A stretch of DNA of 13,650 bases from Akkermansiaceae bacterium (GTDB taxonomy: Bacteria > Verrucomicrobiota > Verrucomicrobiia > Verrucomicrobiales > Akkermansiaceae), in contig JACKPZ010000049.1 of the NCBI GenBank assembly GCA_024233135.1, positions 1 to 13,650 of the forward strand, written 5' to 3'. The notes beneath the pieces were generated by a model, which saw only the letters and a program-made list of their open reading frames with translations, did no database searches and was not told the origin of the DNA. This document shows positions 1 through 8,762 of this stretch, one piece after another. Within the stretch, counting starts at the first letter, position 1. Each line of letters opens with the position of its first letter. Both the position numbers and the translations under genes were made by a program.

Positions 1-1556
1 CCCGGCGGGCAGGTGGCGAGGTCGGGCTCGACCATGGCGGAGACGGTGTGGAGCGAGTCCGGGTTGAGGGCGTTGAGGAAGCCGCCGTCGGTGTCGTCCG
101 GGTTTTCGGCGGTGAAGAGGCGGTCGTAAAGACGCACCTCGGCCTCGATGCCGGTGGCGGCGTCGACCCAATGGATGGCGGCCTTGCATTTCACGCCCTC
201 GGGGGCGTCCTTGCCGACGGTGCCGGGCAGGATGCGGGCGCGGACGAGGGTGACCTTGCCGTTCCCGTCCTTTTCGAAACCGGTGCACTGGATGATGTGG
301 CCGCCGCGCAGGCGGACGTAGCGATCCGGCCCGAGACGGAAGAACTTGCCGGGAGGGTCCTCCATGAAGTCCTCGTGTTCGATCCACACTTCCTTCGAGA
401 TCGGCACCGGGCGCTCACCCATGTCCGGGTTCTGCGGGTGGTTCGGGATGGTGGCGCTTGCGAGCGGTTCGTCGCCCCAGTTTTCGAGGACGACGCAGAG
501 CGGATCGAGCACGGCCATGCGGCGCGGCGCCTCGCGGTTGAGGAAATCGCGGACGTCGAATTCGAGCAGGGCGACGTCGGTGGTGCCGTTGAACTTGGTG
601 ATGCCGACGCGTTTGCAAAAGTGGCGGATGGCGGCCGGCGGGTAACCGCGGCGGCGTAGCCCGGAGAGCGTGGGCAACCGCGGGTCGTCCCAGCCGGACA
701 CACGTTTCTCCTGCACGAGCTGGAGCAGCTTGCGCTTGCTCATCACGGTGTAGGTGAGGTTCAGCCGGGAAAACTCGATCTGGCGCGGTTTGGCGGGCAC
801 CGGACAGTGGGCGATGAACCAATCGTACAGCGGCCGGTGGTCCTCGAACTCGAGCGTGCACAGCGAGTGGGTGATGTGCTCGAGCGCGTCCTCCAGCGGA
901 TGGGCGAAGTCATACATCGGATAGATGCACCATTCGCCGCCGGTGTTGTGGTGCTCGGCATGCATGATCCGGTAGAGCACCGGGTCGCGCAGGTTCATGT
1001 TGGGCGATGCGAGGTCGATCTTCGCGCGCAGCACGCATTCGCCGTCCTTGAAATCCCCCGCCTTCATCTTCGCGAAGAGTTCGAGGTTTTCCTCCACCGT
1101 GCGGTCGCGGTACGGAGACGGGGTGCCGGGCGTGTTCACGTCACCGCGGGTGGCACGCATTTCCTCAAGCGTCTGGTGGTCCACATAAGCCTTGCCCTCC
1201 TTGATGAGATGCACGGCGCAGTCGTGGAAAAACCCGAAGTAGTCGCTGGCGAAAAACAGGTTTTCGCCCCAATCGAAGCCGAGCCAGCGGACGTCCTCCT
1301 TGATGCTCTCGACGTATTCGGTTTCCTCCTTCTCCGGGTTCGTATCGTCGAATCGCAGATGGCATTTCGCTCCGCTTTCCGCGTTTTCCAACGCGATGCC
1401 GAAGTTCAGGCAGATCGCCTTGGCATGGCCGATGTGCAGGTAGCCGTTCGGCTCCGGCGGAAACCGGGTGATCGTCGTGGCGTGTTTGCCGGAGGCAAGG
1501 TCGTCGGCGATGATCTCGCGGATGAAGTCGAGTTTGGGAGAGTCGGAGTCGGACAT
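1..1556 (-). CDS. glnS: Glutaminyl-tRNA synthetase, 3' end outside window
   Basis: Class I aminoacyl-tRNA synthetase that charges tRNA-Gln with glutamine in the cytoplasm. The frame is open from the ATG at 1554-1556 to the window edge (518 codons). The HIGH motif sits in PEPNGYLHIGHAK (HIGH at residues 41-44) and the KMSKS-type motif is VMSKRKL at about 271-277, the form typical of GlnRS. The part after about residue 340 (APRRMAVLDPL and following) matches the GlnRS anticodon-binding beta-barrels rather than GluRS. The E. coli enzyme has about 554 residues, so some 35 are probably missing off the left edge. No clear Shine-Dalgarno sequence precedes the ATG; the leader is C/T-rich. It lies 163 bp downstream of the M20 peptidase gene on the same strand, with a hairpin between them. 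Recognition is secure; only the 3' end is unknown. Confidence 0.96.
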   Translation of the reverse strand, partial: MSDSDSPKLDFIREIIADDLASGKHATTITRFPPEPNGYLHIGHAKAICLNFGIALENAESGAKCHLRFDDTNPEKEETEYVESIKEDVRWLGFDWGENLFFASDYFGFFHDCAVHLIKEGKAYVDHQTLEEMRATRGDVNTPGTPSPYRDRTVEENLELFAKMKAGDFKDGECVLRAKIDLASPNMNLRDPVLYRIMHAEHHNTGGEWCIYPMYDFAHPLEDALEHITHSLCTLEFEDHRPLYDWFIAHCPVPAKPRQIEFSRLNLTYTVMSKRKLLQLVQEKRVSGWDDPRLPTLSGLRRRGYPPAAIRHFCKRVGITKFNGTTDVALLEFDVRDFLNREAPRRMAVLDPLCVVLENWGDEPLASATIPNHPQNPDMGERPVPISKEVWIEHEDFMEDPPGKFFRLGPDRYVRLRGGHIIQCTGFEKDGNGKVTLVRARILPGTVGKDAPEGVKCKAAIHWVDAATGIEAEVRLYDRLFTAENPDDTDGGFLNALNPDSLHTVSAMVEPDLATCPP

Positions 1557-1676
1557 GGAATTGGGAGAGGAACCACGAAAGTCAGAGGATGGCACGGCGG
1601 TGATGGATGTAGGCGCGCCGGTGACGGCGCGAATGCGGGGCGGCGGGAGTTTTCAGGAAGCAGGCCATCTTTTCAA

Positions 1677-1694
1677 CGCGTTCTCACGAACGCG
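1677..1694 (-). terminator. Candidate weak terminator hairpin after the M20 peptidase gene
   Basis: A perfect 7-bp inverted repeat (CGCGTTC / GAACGCG) with a 4-base loop begins 25 bases past the stop codon of the minus-strand peptidase gene. On that strand it is followed by TTGAAAAG, which is a poor U-tract, so termination would be weak. The same spot could be a regulatory hairpin ahead of glnS. The rest of 1557-1719 shows no gene and no convincing promoter. Confidence 0.3.
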
Positions 1695-1719
1695 CCCACG
1701 TTAGGCCCGGTTTCCCGTT

Positions 1720-3069
1720 TCACTTCGCCAGTTCGAGAAGCAGGGATTGGTTGAGGCGGATGCCCGCTTCGAAATTCTCGACCGGGAAGTTCTCGTTGGG
1801 CGAGTGGACCTGGGCGTCGGAGAGGGCGAGGCCGAGCAGCAGGGTGTCGGCGCCGAGGATGTCGCGGAAGGTCTGGACGATCGGGATGCTGCCGCCCTCG
1901 CGGATGAGGACCGGCTCGGCGTCGAAGGCGTTGCGGAGCGCCGTCTGCGCGGCCTGGCCGAAGGCGGAGTTCGGATCGGTGATGTAGGGTTTGCCATCGT
2001 GACCGGTGACGACCTCGATTTCCACGCCGGGCGGGCAGTGCCACTCGAGGTGGTTCACCACCTTGTCCATGATGTCCTTGGGATCCTGGTCCGGCACGAG
2101 GCGGAACGAGAGTTTCACGAAGGCCTGCGAGGGAAGCACGGTCTTCGATCCCTCGCCCTGATAGCCGCCGCCGATGCCGTTGACCTCGGCGGTCGGCCGT
2201 GCCCAGGTGCGCTCGGCGGAGGTGTAGCCGGGTTCGCCGAAGAGCCCGGGCGAGCCGGTGACTTTCAGGAAATCCGCATCCGCCACGCCGGGGACGTGCG
2301 ACCACATGTGGCGCTCCCAGTCTTCGAGCGGGCGGACGGCATCGTAGAACCCATCGATGGCGACGCGGCCGTCCAGCGCGTGGAGCGAGGAAACAAGGCG
2401 GGCGATGGCGGCGGCGGGATTGGCCACGGCGCCGCCGAAGAGGCCGGAATGCAGGTCCTGCTTCGGCCCGCGGAGGATCGCCTCGCAGCAGGCGATGCCG
2501 CGCAGCCCGTAGCCGAGCGTCGGCACGCCGGGCGCGACCATCCCGGTGTCCGAGATGGCGACCACGTCGCAGCGAAGCTCGTCGCAGTGGTGGAGCAGGA
2601 AACTGGAGAGGCTGGGGCTGCCGATCTCTTCCTCGCCTTCGAACAGGAAAATCAGGTTCACCGGCAGGCCTTCGGTTTCCTTCAGCGTCTTCTCGACCCC
2701 CAGCACGTGGGCGAACATCTGGCCCTTGTTGTCGGTGGCGCCGCGCGCCCAGATCCGCCCGTCGCGGATCTCCGGCTCAAAGGGCGGGCTGGTCCAAAGT
2801 TCGATCGGGTCCACCGGTTGGACGTCGTAGTGACCGTAGATCAGCACCGTGCGCCGGCCCTTGGCGTGCTCGTTGCGGGCGATGACGACCGGGTGTTTCG
2901 GCGTTTCGTGCAGCTCCGCGGCGAGGCCCATGGCGCTGAGTTTCTCCACCAGCCAGCCGGCGCAGGCGCGGACGTCATCCGCATGCCGCGAGTCCGTGGA
3001 AACGCTCGGAAACCGGAGGAACGAGAACAGTTCTTGGAGGTCGGGGGTCACCCCGCAGATCGTCCACAT
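1720..3069 (-). CDS. M20-family metallodipeptidase
   Basis: Zinc-dependent exopeptidase of the M20/M25/M40 family, most like the cytosolic dipeptidase (CNDP / Cys-Gly dipeptidase) branch; it should hydrolyse short peptides. With the ATG at 3069 the protein has 449 residues, normal for the family. Metal and catalytic motifs are in order: GHYDVQPVDP (H80, D82), ATDNKGQ (D113, the bridging aspartate), the catalytic glutamates in EGEEEIGS (about 146-148), SDTGM, LHSGLFGGAVANP in the lid/dimerisation domain, and a late QVHSPNE histidine. The frame stays open upstream to 3195, but the extra 42 residues are Arg/Pro-rich and unlike the family, so 3069 is preferred; a GTG at 3051 is also possible. There is no signal peptide. 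It is divergent from the NYN gene and co-directional with glnS. Substrate specificity cannot be read from sequence. Confidence 0.9.
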   Translation of the reverse strand: MWTICGVTPDLQELFSFLRFPSVSTDSRHADDVRACAGWLVEKLSAMGLAAELHETPKHPVVIARNEHAKGRRTVLIYGHYDVQPVDPIELWTSPPFEPEIRDGRIWARGATDNKGQMFAHVLGVEKTLKETEGLPVNLIFLFEGEEEIGSPSLSSFLLHHCDELRCDVVAISDTGMVAPGVPTLGYGLRGIACCEAILRGPKQDLHSGLFGGAVANPAAAIARLVSSLHALDGRVAIDGFYDAVRPLEDWERHMWSHVPGVADADFLKVTGSPGLFGEPGYTSAERTWARPTAEVNGIGGGYQGEGSKTVLPSQAFVKLSFRLVPDQDPKDIMDKVVNHLEWHCPPGVEIEVVTGHDGKPYITDPNSAFGQAAQTALRNAFDAEPVLIREGGSIPIVQTFRDILGADTLLLGLALSDAQVHSPNENFPVENFEAGIRLNQSLLLELAK

Positions 3070-3121
3070 GTCGGCCCCGATGGCAAGCGCCACGCGGTCC
3101 GATCGGCGGCCATCCGGGGAC

Positions 3122-3142
3122 ATTCCCGGCCGCCGCGGGAAT
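3122..3142. promoter_or_regulatory. Inverted repeat in the divergent peptidase/NYN intergenic region
   Basis: ATTCCCG and CGGGAAT form a perfect 7-bp inverted repeat with a 7-base spacer, in the 119-bp gap between two divergently transcribed genes. The position fits an operator or a leader hairpin shared by both. No good -35/-10 pair was found around it, and in such G+C-rich DNA a chance repeat is possible. Confidence 0.25.
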
Positions 3143-3188
3143 CGGTGGTTGCCATGGGCACCCCGCACGCGATGCTGGGGACGAAAAC

Positions 3189-3932
3189 ATGGCAAGCAAC
3201 GACCCCATTTCCGGCCAGCATCCGCTCGCCGTGCTCATCGACGCCGACAACACCACGCCCTCGAAGATCGGCGGACTGCTCGCCGAAATCGCGAAATACG
3301 GGGTCGCCAGCGTGAAACGGATCTACGGCGACTGGACGAAACCGAACCTCGGCGGCTGGAAGGACGAGCTGCTCAACCACTCGATCCAGCCGGTCCAGCA
3401 GTTTGCCTACACCAAGGGCAAAAACGCTACCGACATCGCCATGATCATCGACGCGATGGACCTGCTCTACACCCAGCGTTTCCGTGGTTTCTGCCTGGTG
3501 ACGAGCGACAGCGACTTCACGCCCTTGGCCGCCCGGATCCGCGAGCAGGGGCTCATCGTTTACGGCTTCGGCGAGGAGAAAACACCCGCGCCGTTCCGCA
3601 ACGCCTGCGACAAGTTCGTCTTCCTTCATCTGTTGGAAACCCCGGACGACGACGACGGCGCCGCCCCGCCCGAGCGGAAATCGACCAAGGAGCTGCGCCA
3701 GGACGGCAAGCTCATCCGCCTCGTCGATGACGCGATCGCCTCGTCCTCCGACGACAGCGACTGGGCGACCCTCAGCCACGTCGGCCAATACATGAACAAG
3801 CAGTCGCCGGAGTTCGACCCGCGGAACTACGGCTACGGCAAACTCTCCGCGCTCATCGACGCGATCGGCCTCTACGAGACCGACCGCAGCCGCGGCAACC
3901 ATCCGGCGATCCGGAGGAAGGCGAGGAAGTGA
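3189..3932 (+). CDS. NYN-domain (LabA/DUF88-like) protein with C-terminal OST-HTH/LOTUS domain
   Basis: 247-residue soluble protein. Residues about 12-150 form a NYN/PIN-like nuclease fold: LAVLIDADNT supplies the first acidic metal-ligand motif, the segment from KNATDIAMIIDAMDLL gives the second, and LVTSDSDFTPLA the third (the D-S-D typical of NYN domains). An Asp-rich linker (PDDDDG) follows. Residues about 170-235 look like an OST-HTH/LOTUS domain, a putative RNA-binding module often fused to NYN nucleases. By family knowledge this suggests a cytoplasmic RNA-cleaving or RNA-regulatory protein; the substrate is unknown. The ATG at 3189 follows GGGGA at a spacing of 7 bases, a fair ribosome-binding site. 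It is divergent from the peptidase gene and convergent with htpG, with only 6 bp between the stop codons and no visible terminator. Confidence 0.88.
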   Translation: MASNDPISGQHPLAVLIDADNTTPSKIGGLLAEIAKYGVASVKRIYGDWTKPNLGGWKDELLNHSIQPVQQFAYTKGKNATDIAMIIDAMDLLYTQRFRGFCLVTSDSDFTPLAARIREQGLIVYGFGEEKTPAPFRNACDKFVFLHLLETPDDDDGAAPPERKSTKELRQDGKLIRLVDDAIASSSDDSDWATLSHVGQYMNKQSPEFDPRNYGYGKLSALIDAIGLYETDRSRGNHPAIRRKARK

Positions 3933-3938
3933 GGCATT

Positions 3939-5783
3939 TCACCCCATCGCCTTCTGCATCAGCTCGTTCATGCGGCGCACGGTTTCGCGTGCGTCGTCGA
4001 GCAGGCCGGCGGAGATGAGGGCGTTGTCGAGGAGTTGTTGGGAAACGAGTTTCGCGACGTCCGGGTTCGCCTTGCTCGACTCGGCGAGTTTTTTGACCAG
4101 CGGGTGGCGCGGGTTGATCTCGAGCTCGACCTTCACCTCGTCTTTGAAGTTCTCGTCCATCGCCTTCATCATCTGGCGCATCTGCGGGCTGAGGCCGTCG
4201 GTGGGGACGAGAGCGATCACCGGGCTGTCGACCAGCCGCTTGCCGGGGGCCACGGAGGTCACCTTGTCGCCGAGCTCTGTCTTGAGGAACTCGCAGAGCT
4301 CCTTGGTTTCCTCCTCACCCAGCGCGTCGCCGTCGACATCCTGGTCCGCGAGATCCACGCCACCGTGGCGCACGGAAACGAGCTTCTTGCCGTCGAACTC
4401 GGCGAGTGAGTCGGCGACATATTCATCAGCGGCGTCGAAGAAATAGATCACCTCGAGGCCGCGCGCCTTGAAGGCCTCGAGATACGGACTGCTCTCGATC
4501 TGCTCGCGGCCGGCGCCGGCCAGATAGTAGATCTCCTCCTGGCCGTCCTTCATGCGGGACACGTAGTCGGTGAGGCCGCAGACGGAACCGGGATCGGTGA
4601 GGGAGGATTCGTAGCGCAGCAGTTTCGCGAGCTGCTCGCGGTTCGCGTAGTCGGTGACGACGCCTTCCTTGAAGAAGCGGTCGAATTTCTGATAGAAACC
4701 GCGGTATTTCTCCGGATCGCCCTCGGCCTCCTTCTCGAACATCTTGATCACGCGTTTCGAGATCACGGTGCCGATCTTGCGGACGAGCGCGCTGTCCTGC
4801 ATCGACTCCCGCGAGATGTTGAGCGGGATGTCCGCGCTGTCGACCACGCCCTTCATGAAGCGCATCCACTCGGGAAGCATGTCCTTGGGCGAGGGATCGA
4901 TCATCACCTTGCGCGAGTAGAGGGCGATGCCGCCGTCCACCTTGCCGAAGCCCATGCGCTCCGGGTTTTCCGAAGGGGCGAAAACGAGGGCGTTGATGGC
5001 GAGCGGGGCGTCCGCGCTGAAGTGCAGGCGGTAGGCCGGCTCGTCGAATGCCTTGCAGGCGAACTGATAGAACGCCTTGTATTGCTCGTCGGTGACCTCG
5101 GACTTGTTCTTGAGCCACAGCGCCTCGACTTCGTTGACGCGCGTGCCGTTGAGGAAGATCGGGAAGCCGACGAAGTTGCTGTAGCGCTCGATGAGGCCCT
5201 TGACGGTGTATTCCTTGGCGAAGTCCTTGCAGTCCTCCTTGAGGTGGAGCGTGAGTTTCGCGCCGCGGTCGGCGTTTTCCGCCGGCTCGATCTCGTAGCC
5301 GCTGGTGCCGTCGGAGGTCCACGTGTTGCCACCGGTGCCGACACGCCAGCTGTGGGACGTGACGCTCACCTTGTCCGCCACCATGAAGGCCGAGTAGAAG
5401 CCTACGCCGAATTGGCCGATCATGTTCGCCGGCGAGCCGCCGCTTTCCTTCATCGCCTTGAGAAACGCCTTGGTGCCCGAGTGGGCGATGGTGCCGAGGT
5501 TTTCGACAAGCTCGTCATGGCTCATGCCGATACCGCGGTCCTCGATGGTGATCGTGCCGGCCTCCTCGTCGGTGGTGATGCGGATCTCCAGCTCGGCACC
5601 GGCCTGATGGATATCCTTCTCGGTGCTCTCGATGTGGCGGAGTTTCTCCATCGAGTCCGACGCGTTGGAAATCAGCTCGCGGAGGAAGATCTCCTTGTCC
5701 GTGTAGAGGGAGTGGACGACGAGATCGAGAAGCTGCTGGATCTCGGCCTGGAACGCGTGTTTTTCGACGGTGGATTCGCTCAT
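3939..5783 (-). CDS. htpG: Molecular chaperone HtpG (bacterial Hsp90)
   Basis: ATP-dependent cytosolic chaperone that acts as a homodimer and works with the DnaK system on late-folding or stressed clients. The 614-residue length matches the family (E. coli about 624). The N-terminal GHKL ATPase domain carries ELISNASDSMEKL (with the ATP-binding Asn), DRGIGMS and GQFGVGFYSAFMVAD (the glycine-rich lid). The middle domain has LNISRES with the conserved catalytic-loop arginine, and the C-terminal dimerisation domain is complete. The second motif usually reads SDALDKLR; here it is SDSMEKLR, a tolerated variation. The ATG at 5783 has no Shine-Dalgarno sequence, but a good promoter lies just upstream. 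Convergent with the NYN gene; 93 bp downstream of the di-heme protein gene. Confidence 0.97.
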   Translation of the reverse strand: MSESTVEKHAFQAEIQQLLDLVVHSLYTDKEIFLRELISNASDSMEKLRHIESTEKDIHQAGAELEIRITTDEEAGTITIEDRGIGMSHDELVENLGTIAHSGTKAFLKAMKESGGSPANMIGQFGVGFYSAFMVADKVSVTSHSWRVGTGGNTWTSDGTSGYEIEPAENADRGAKLTLHLKEDCKDFAKEYTVKGLIERYSNFVGFPIFLNGTRVNEVEALWLKNKSEVTDEQYKAFYQFACKAFDEPAYRLHFSADAPLAINALVFAPSENPERMGFGKVDGGIALYSRKVMIDPSPKDMLPEWMRFMKGVVDSADIPLNISRESMQDSALVRKIGTVISKRVIKMFEKEAEGDPEKYRGFYQKFDRFFKEGVVTDYANREQLAKLLRYESSLTDPGSVCGLTDYVSRMKDGQEEIYYLAGAGREQIESSPYLEAFKARGLEVIYFFDAADEYVADSLAEFDGKKLVSVRHGGVDLADQDVDGDALGEEETKELCEFLKTELGDKVTSVAPGKRLVDSPVIALVPTDGLSPQMRQMMKAMDENFKDEVKVELEINPRHPLVKKLAESSKANPDVAKLVSQQLLDNALISAGLLDDARETVRRMNELMQKAMG

Positions 5784-5813
5784 TTCGGGAAAATTCGGGT
5801 TCGAACGGCGCGG

Positions 5814-5841
5814 AAAATACGCACGACGCCCCGTCTGTCAA
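5814..5841 (-). promoter_or_regulatory. Sigma70-type promoter of htpG
   Basis: On the minus strand a perfect -35 box TTGACA (5836-5841) is followed by a 16-base spacer and a -10 box TATTTT (5814-5819). Transcription would start near 5807, giving a short leader of about 24 bases to the htpG ATG. No CIRCE-like repeat or sigma32-type element was seen, so this looks like a housekeeping promoter. Confidence 0.6.
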
Positions 5842-5849
5842 AAGCGGAA

Positions 5850-5868
5850 GTGGGCGGATCCGCCGCAC
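5850..5868 (-). terminator. Palindrome between the di-heme gene and htpG, possible weak terminator
   Basis: The core GGCGGATCCGCC (5853-5864) is a perfect 12-bp palindrome. With the flanking GTG/CAC and one bulged base it can fold as a hairpin with a GATC loop. It begins 9 bases after the stop codon of the upstream gene, and on the minus strand is followed by TTCCGCTTTT, a broken U-tract that runs into the htpG -35 box. It may end the upstream transcript or serve as an operator for htpG. Confidence 0.3.
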
Positions 5869-5876
5869 CTCGGGGC

Positions 5877-8672
5877 TCAGCGGCTTTCGCCGATGTCGAG
5901 GAACGGATGATATCCATCGACCACCGGAACTTCGTCGAGCCGCACGCCGCGCGCGCTTTCCACCACGATTCCGGACGCCGGATGGCCGCCGGTTTCGAAC
6001 ACGATCCCGTCGGTGCGGGCGGGGCTAGCGAGGGCGACCTCGACGCTTTCCCTGCCCGCAGGCACGGTGGCGAGGACCCCGCCTTTTCGGACGTCGCGGA
6101 TCACCAGCTCCGGCCGTTCTCCGGATGCGGAGGCGAGCCGCAGGACATCGACGAACCACCGCGGCGCGTCCGCCGGGGCCGCGGGCCTGCCATCGACCAC
6201 TTCGACCGGACTCCCCTCCCATGCATCGCGGTAGCGGGCGGTGGTGAACGCGGGAAGTTTCTCCGCCGGGCGGTCCAGCCCGAGGTGCGCCGCGATCATC
6301 GCCTTTTCCTCCGCCGCGCCGACCTCGCGTTTGCCTTCGTAGTAGTTGTAATACGCCATCTCGCGGCCGGACCACGCATGGCCCTCGCGATAGTCGCCGG
6401 AGAACGGCACCAGCAGGTCGATCCATGCAGCGATCTTGTCGCGCTCCACCGTGGTGAGCTCCGCGCCCTCGTGCCCGGCGTCCAGCATTTCAAGCAGCTT
6501 GCTGCGCGCCGCACCCGCGGAATAGGGAGGGATTTCGGTGGGCCGGGACATCTTGCTGATCCAGTTCACCGGGCCGCGTGCCGGGTCGGCGCGGTAGTCG
6601 CCGCGGTCGCCGCGCCCGGCGCCGGTTAGATTCAGATAGGATCGGGTCCAGCGGCGTTGGTTGGTGTCCGCGTCGTCCACCGGCAGGCCGCGCAGGTCCA
6701 TCCTCTCCGGGTCCGCGCCGTCGTGGCAGGAGACGCACTTCGAGTCGAGGATCGGCTGGATTTCCCTGGGAAAACTGAAGCCCCGCGCCGGCCCGTGGAA
6801 GGGCTGGAGTTTCTGTGCCGCGCGTTTCCACGCCAGCGTCTCCTCGGGATGATAGGGGTGCTGGTTGCCGTTGGTCTTGTCGTGGCAACCGGCGCAGCCC
6901 TTCGTCTCACCCGGCCGCAGGGTGTCCCACGTGCGGGAGGTCTGGATCACCTGGCCCTTGTCGTCGAGCACCTGCAGATAGATCGACTCCATCGCCGGCA
7001 CCTCGAATCGCGCGGAACCATCGTCCTCGATGTCCACGTCGCCGAGGATGCGTTTCACGTCCCACGTGCCGTTGCCGATGGCCACCGGCGAGCTGTTGAG
7101 CGCTCCCCCGCCCTCGCCGCCGTTGCCCGTCATGCCCACGCCGGCGGCGCGGTAGTCAAGAGCGACGACGCGGATCTTCTTCGCCGCCCCGCGTTCGATG
7201 CCCTCCAGCCCGACTCCCTGATAGACATCCTTCACGTAATAGGTGCCGGTTTCCTTGCTGTAGTCGATCTCCTCCGGGATCGTCTTCACCTCCGGCTTCC
7301 GACCGAGCGTCACCATCCGGGCGATATCGAGATCGCGGGACGCGTGGAGCAGTTCGCGCCCGCCGTCCGCGTCCATCCAGTAGAGCGCGAAACGTTTCCC
7401 GCCCTCCATCCGGCAGCTCACGAGGAACTCGTTTTCGGAAAACGGAAACGGATAGCGGAACTGGTCGCCGTCCTGCATCGCCCGGTCGACACGCTCGTAG
7501 GGATGCTCGCGGCTCGGCGCGATGAAACTCATGCCGCGGCCCTCGTCGCGGCCCTCGTTCGTATCGAGCACCACGAGTTTCCCCTGCTGGTGGGTGTGAT
7601 GGCCGGCGGCGACGGCCATCGCCTTGTGCGATCCGGGAATGCCGCGGGTGTGCAGCAGCGAGGTGGGAAACCATGAATTCCCGCCGTAGAACGCGCGCTG
7701 GTCCTTGCCGTCCGGCCGCATCGAGAACACCGGATGCGGGAAATTCTGCCCGCGGTCGTTGTAGTCCCAGCGCGTGTAGGTCACCCGGCCGTCCGCCATG
7801 AGCTGCGGATAGAGCGCGTGCACCTGATCGATCGCCAGCCGCCGGATGTTCCGCCCATCCGCATCCATCCGATAGAGATTGCTGATCTCCGTCCACCAGC
7901 ACGGCACGCTCTGCTCGGGGCGCGTCGAGGTGAAGATGATGCCGCCGTCCGGCAGATAGATCGGTTCGTAGTCCGCCCGGCCGAGGCCCTCCGTCAGTTG
8001 CCGGCAAGCGCCGTCTTCGACGTTGTATTCATAAACGTGGTAGTCATCGAGGCGGTCGGATTTCTTCCACGCGAAGAGCAGTTTCCCGCGGTCGAAGGAA
8101 ACATCCACGTCGCGCATCATCCCGCGCGGATCGTCGATGAGCACCTTCGTCGTCCCGAAGAGCGGATCGTTGCTGAAATCGAGCACCGACAGGCGCGCGC
8201 CCGGCTGGAAAAAACGTTCGTTGCGCGCGTCCGAGAGCCCTTCGGTGTAGCCGATGAAACTCATCCGGTAGGCGTGACCCTCGGTGAACGCGATCGGCCC
8301 CCACTCCTTGAGCGTTCCGGCGATGCGTTTCTCGCGCCGCTCGGTCGCGAGGCGGAGGTAGGTCTGCAGCGTGGGAGCGGATTCCGTCGCAGAGAGTTTC
8401 TCCACCAAACGCCGCGTCAATTCCGCCTCGCGTTCCGCCAGCAGGATGCCGGACGCCTCGTCGCCGAGATCCTGCCGCAGCCAGTCCGCGAACACGGGAA
8501 GATCCGCGGAGAAGGCGCGCCAGCGTTTTTCCATCCGCCCATCTTCATCAGCCACGATCCGTTGTTCGCGATGGAGACGGTCGATCCACCCGCCCGCATC
8601 GGGTTCCGCGCCACGGGCGGTCATCGACAGGACGAGGGCGGACAAAAGAAGATGCAGCGGCCGGAATCTCAT
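5877..8672 (-). CDS. Exported beta-propeller / HZS-alpha-like di-heme cytochrome protein
   Basis: 931-residue exported protein. The N-terminus (MRFRPLHLLLSALVLSMTARGA) is a signal peptide, cleaved around residue 21. Residues about 180-430 carry TolB/WD40-like repeats (IYLPDGGIIFTSTRP, YPQLMADGRVTYTRW, FSMRPDGKDQ), typical of a periplasmic beta-propeller. Residues about 490-590 (WDVKRILGDVDIEDDGSARF, FEVPAMESIYLQVLD) resemble the hydrazine-synthase alpha middle domain family (HZS_alpha). Two CxxCH heme c motifs follow, CAGCH at 593-597 and CVSCH at 646-650, then a helical cytochrome-like stretch and a beta-rich C-terminus. Family members are common in Planctomycetota and Verrucomicrobiota that do not perform anammox, so hydrazine synthesis is not implied; a periplasmic electron-transfer or redox role is the most that can be inferred. 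Divergent from the ABC gene across 90 bp with no clear promoter. Confidence 0.85.
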   Translation of the reverse strand: MRFRPLHLLLSALVLSMTARGAEPDAGGWIDRLHREQRIVADEDGRMEKRWRAFSADLPVFADWLRQDLGDEASGILLAEREAELTRRLVEKLSATESAPTLQTYLRLATERREKRIAGTLKEWGPIAFTEGHAYRMSFIGYTEGLSDARNERFFQPGARLSVLDFSNDPLFGTTKVLIDDPRGMMRDVDVSFDRGKLLFAWKKSDRLDDYHVYEYNVEDGACRQLTEGLGRADYEPIYLPDGGIIFTSTRPEQSVPCWWTEISNLYRMDADGRNIRRLAIDQVHALYPQLMADGRVTYTRWDYNDRGQNFPHPVFSMRPDGKDQRAFYGGNSWFPTSLLHTRGIPGSHKAMAVAAGHHTHQQGKLVVLDTNEGRDEGRGMSFIAPSREHPYERVDRAMQDGDQFRYPFPFSENEFLVSCRMEGGKRFALYWMDADGGRELLHASRDLDIARMVTLGRKPEVKTIPEEIDYSKETGTYYVKDVYQGVGLEGIERGAAKKIRVVALDYRAAGVGMTGNGGEGGGALNSSPVAIGNGTWDVKRILGDVDIEDDGSARFEVPAMESIYLQVLDDKGQVIQTSRTWDTLRPGETKGCAGCHDKTNGNQHPYHPEETLAWKRAAQKLQPFHGPARGFSFPREIQPILDSKCVSCHDGADPERMDLRGLPVDDADTNQRRWTRSYLNLTGAGRGDRGDYRADPARGPVNWISKMSRPTEIPPYSAGAARSKLLEMLDAGHEGAELTTVERDKIAAWIDLLVPFSGDYREGHAWSGREMAYYNYYEGKREVGAAEEKAMIAAHLGLDRPAEKLPAFTTARYRDAWEGSPVEVVDGRPAAPADAPRWFVDVLRLASASGERPELVIRDVRKGGVLATVPAGRESVEVALASPARTDGIVFETGGHPASGIVVESARGVRLDEVPVVDGYHPFLDIGESR

Positions 8673-8762
8673 GGAAGGGATGCCGGGATACGTCCCGCGG
8701 CCCCGTTTCCTTGCGGCATCGATTCGATTGGCAATTCGCGCGCGGGCTGGCAGCTTGCGCGG

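Noticed and set aside
48..1754. Long plus-strand open frames opposite glnS
   Set aside because: They are antisense to a clearly recognised synthetase, rich in Arg/Ala/Gly, and typical of G+C-rich DNA where the opposite strand stays open. The same applies to long frames opposite the peptidase, htpG and the di-heme gene.
5877..8672. Hydrazine synthase / anammox function for the di-heme protein
   Set aside because: Only a middle-domain resemblance is visible, no beta or gamma subunits are nearby, and the family is widespread outside anammox bacteria.
8673..8762. Promoter for the ABC gene in the divergent gap
   Set aside because: Candidate TTGCGG with downstream ATTCGC fits too poorly to call.
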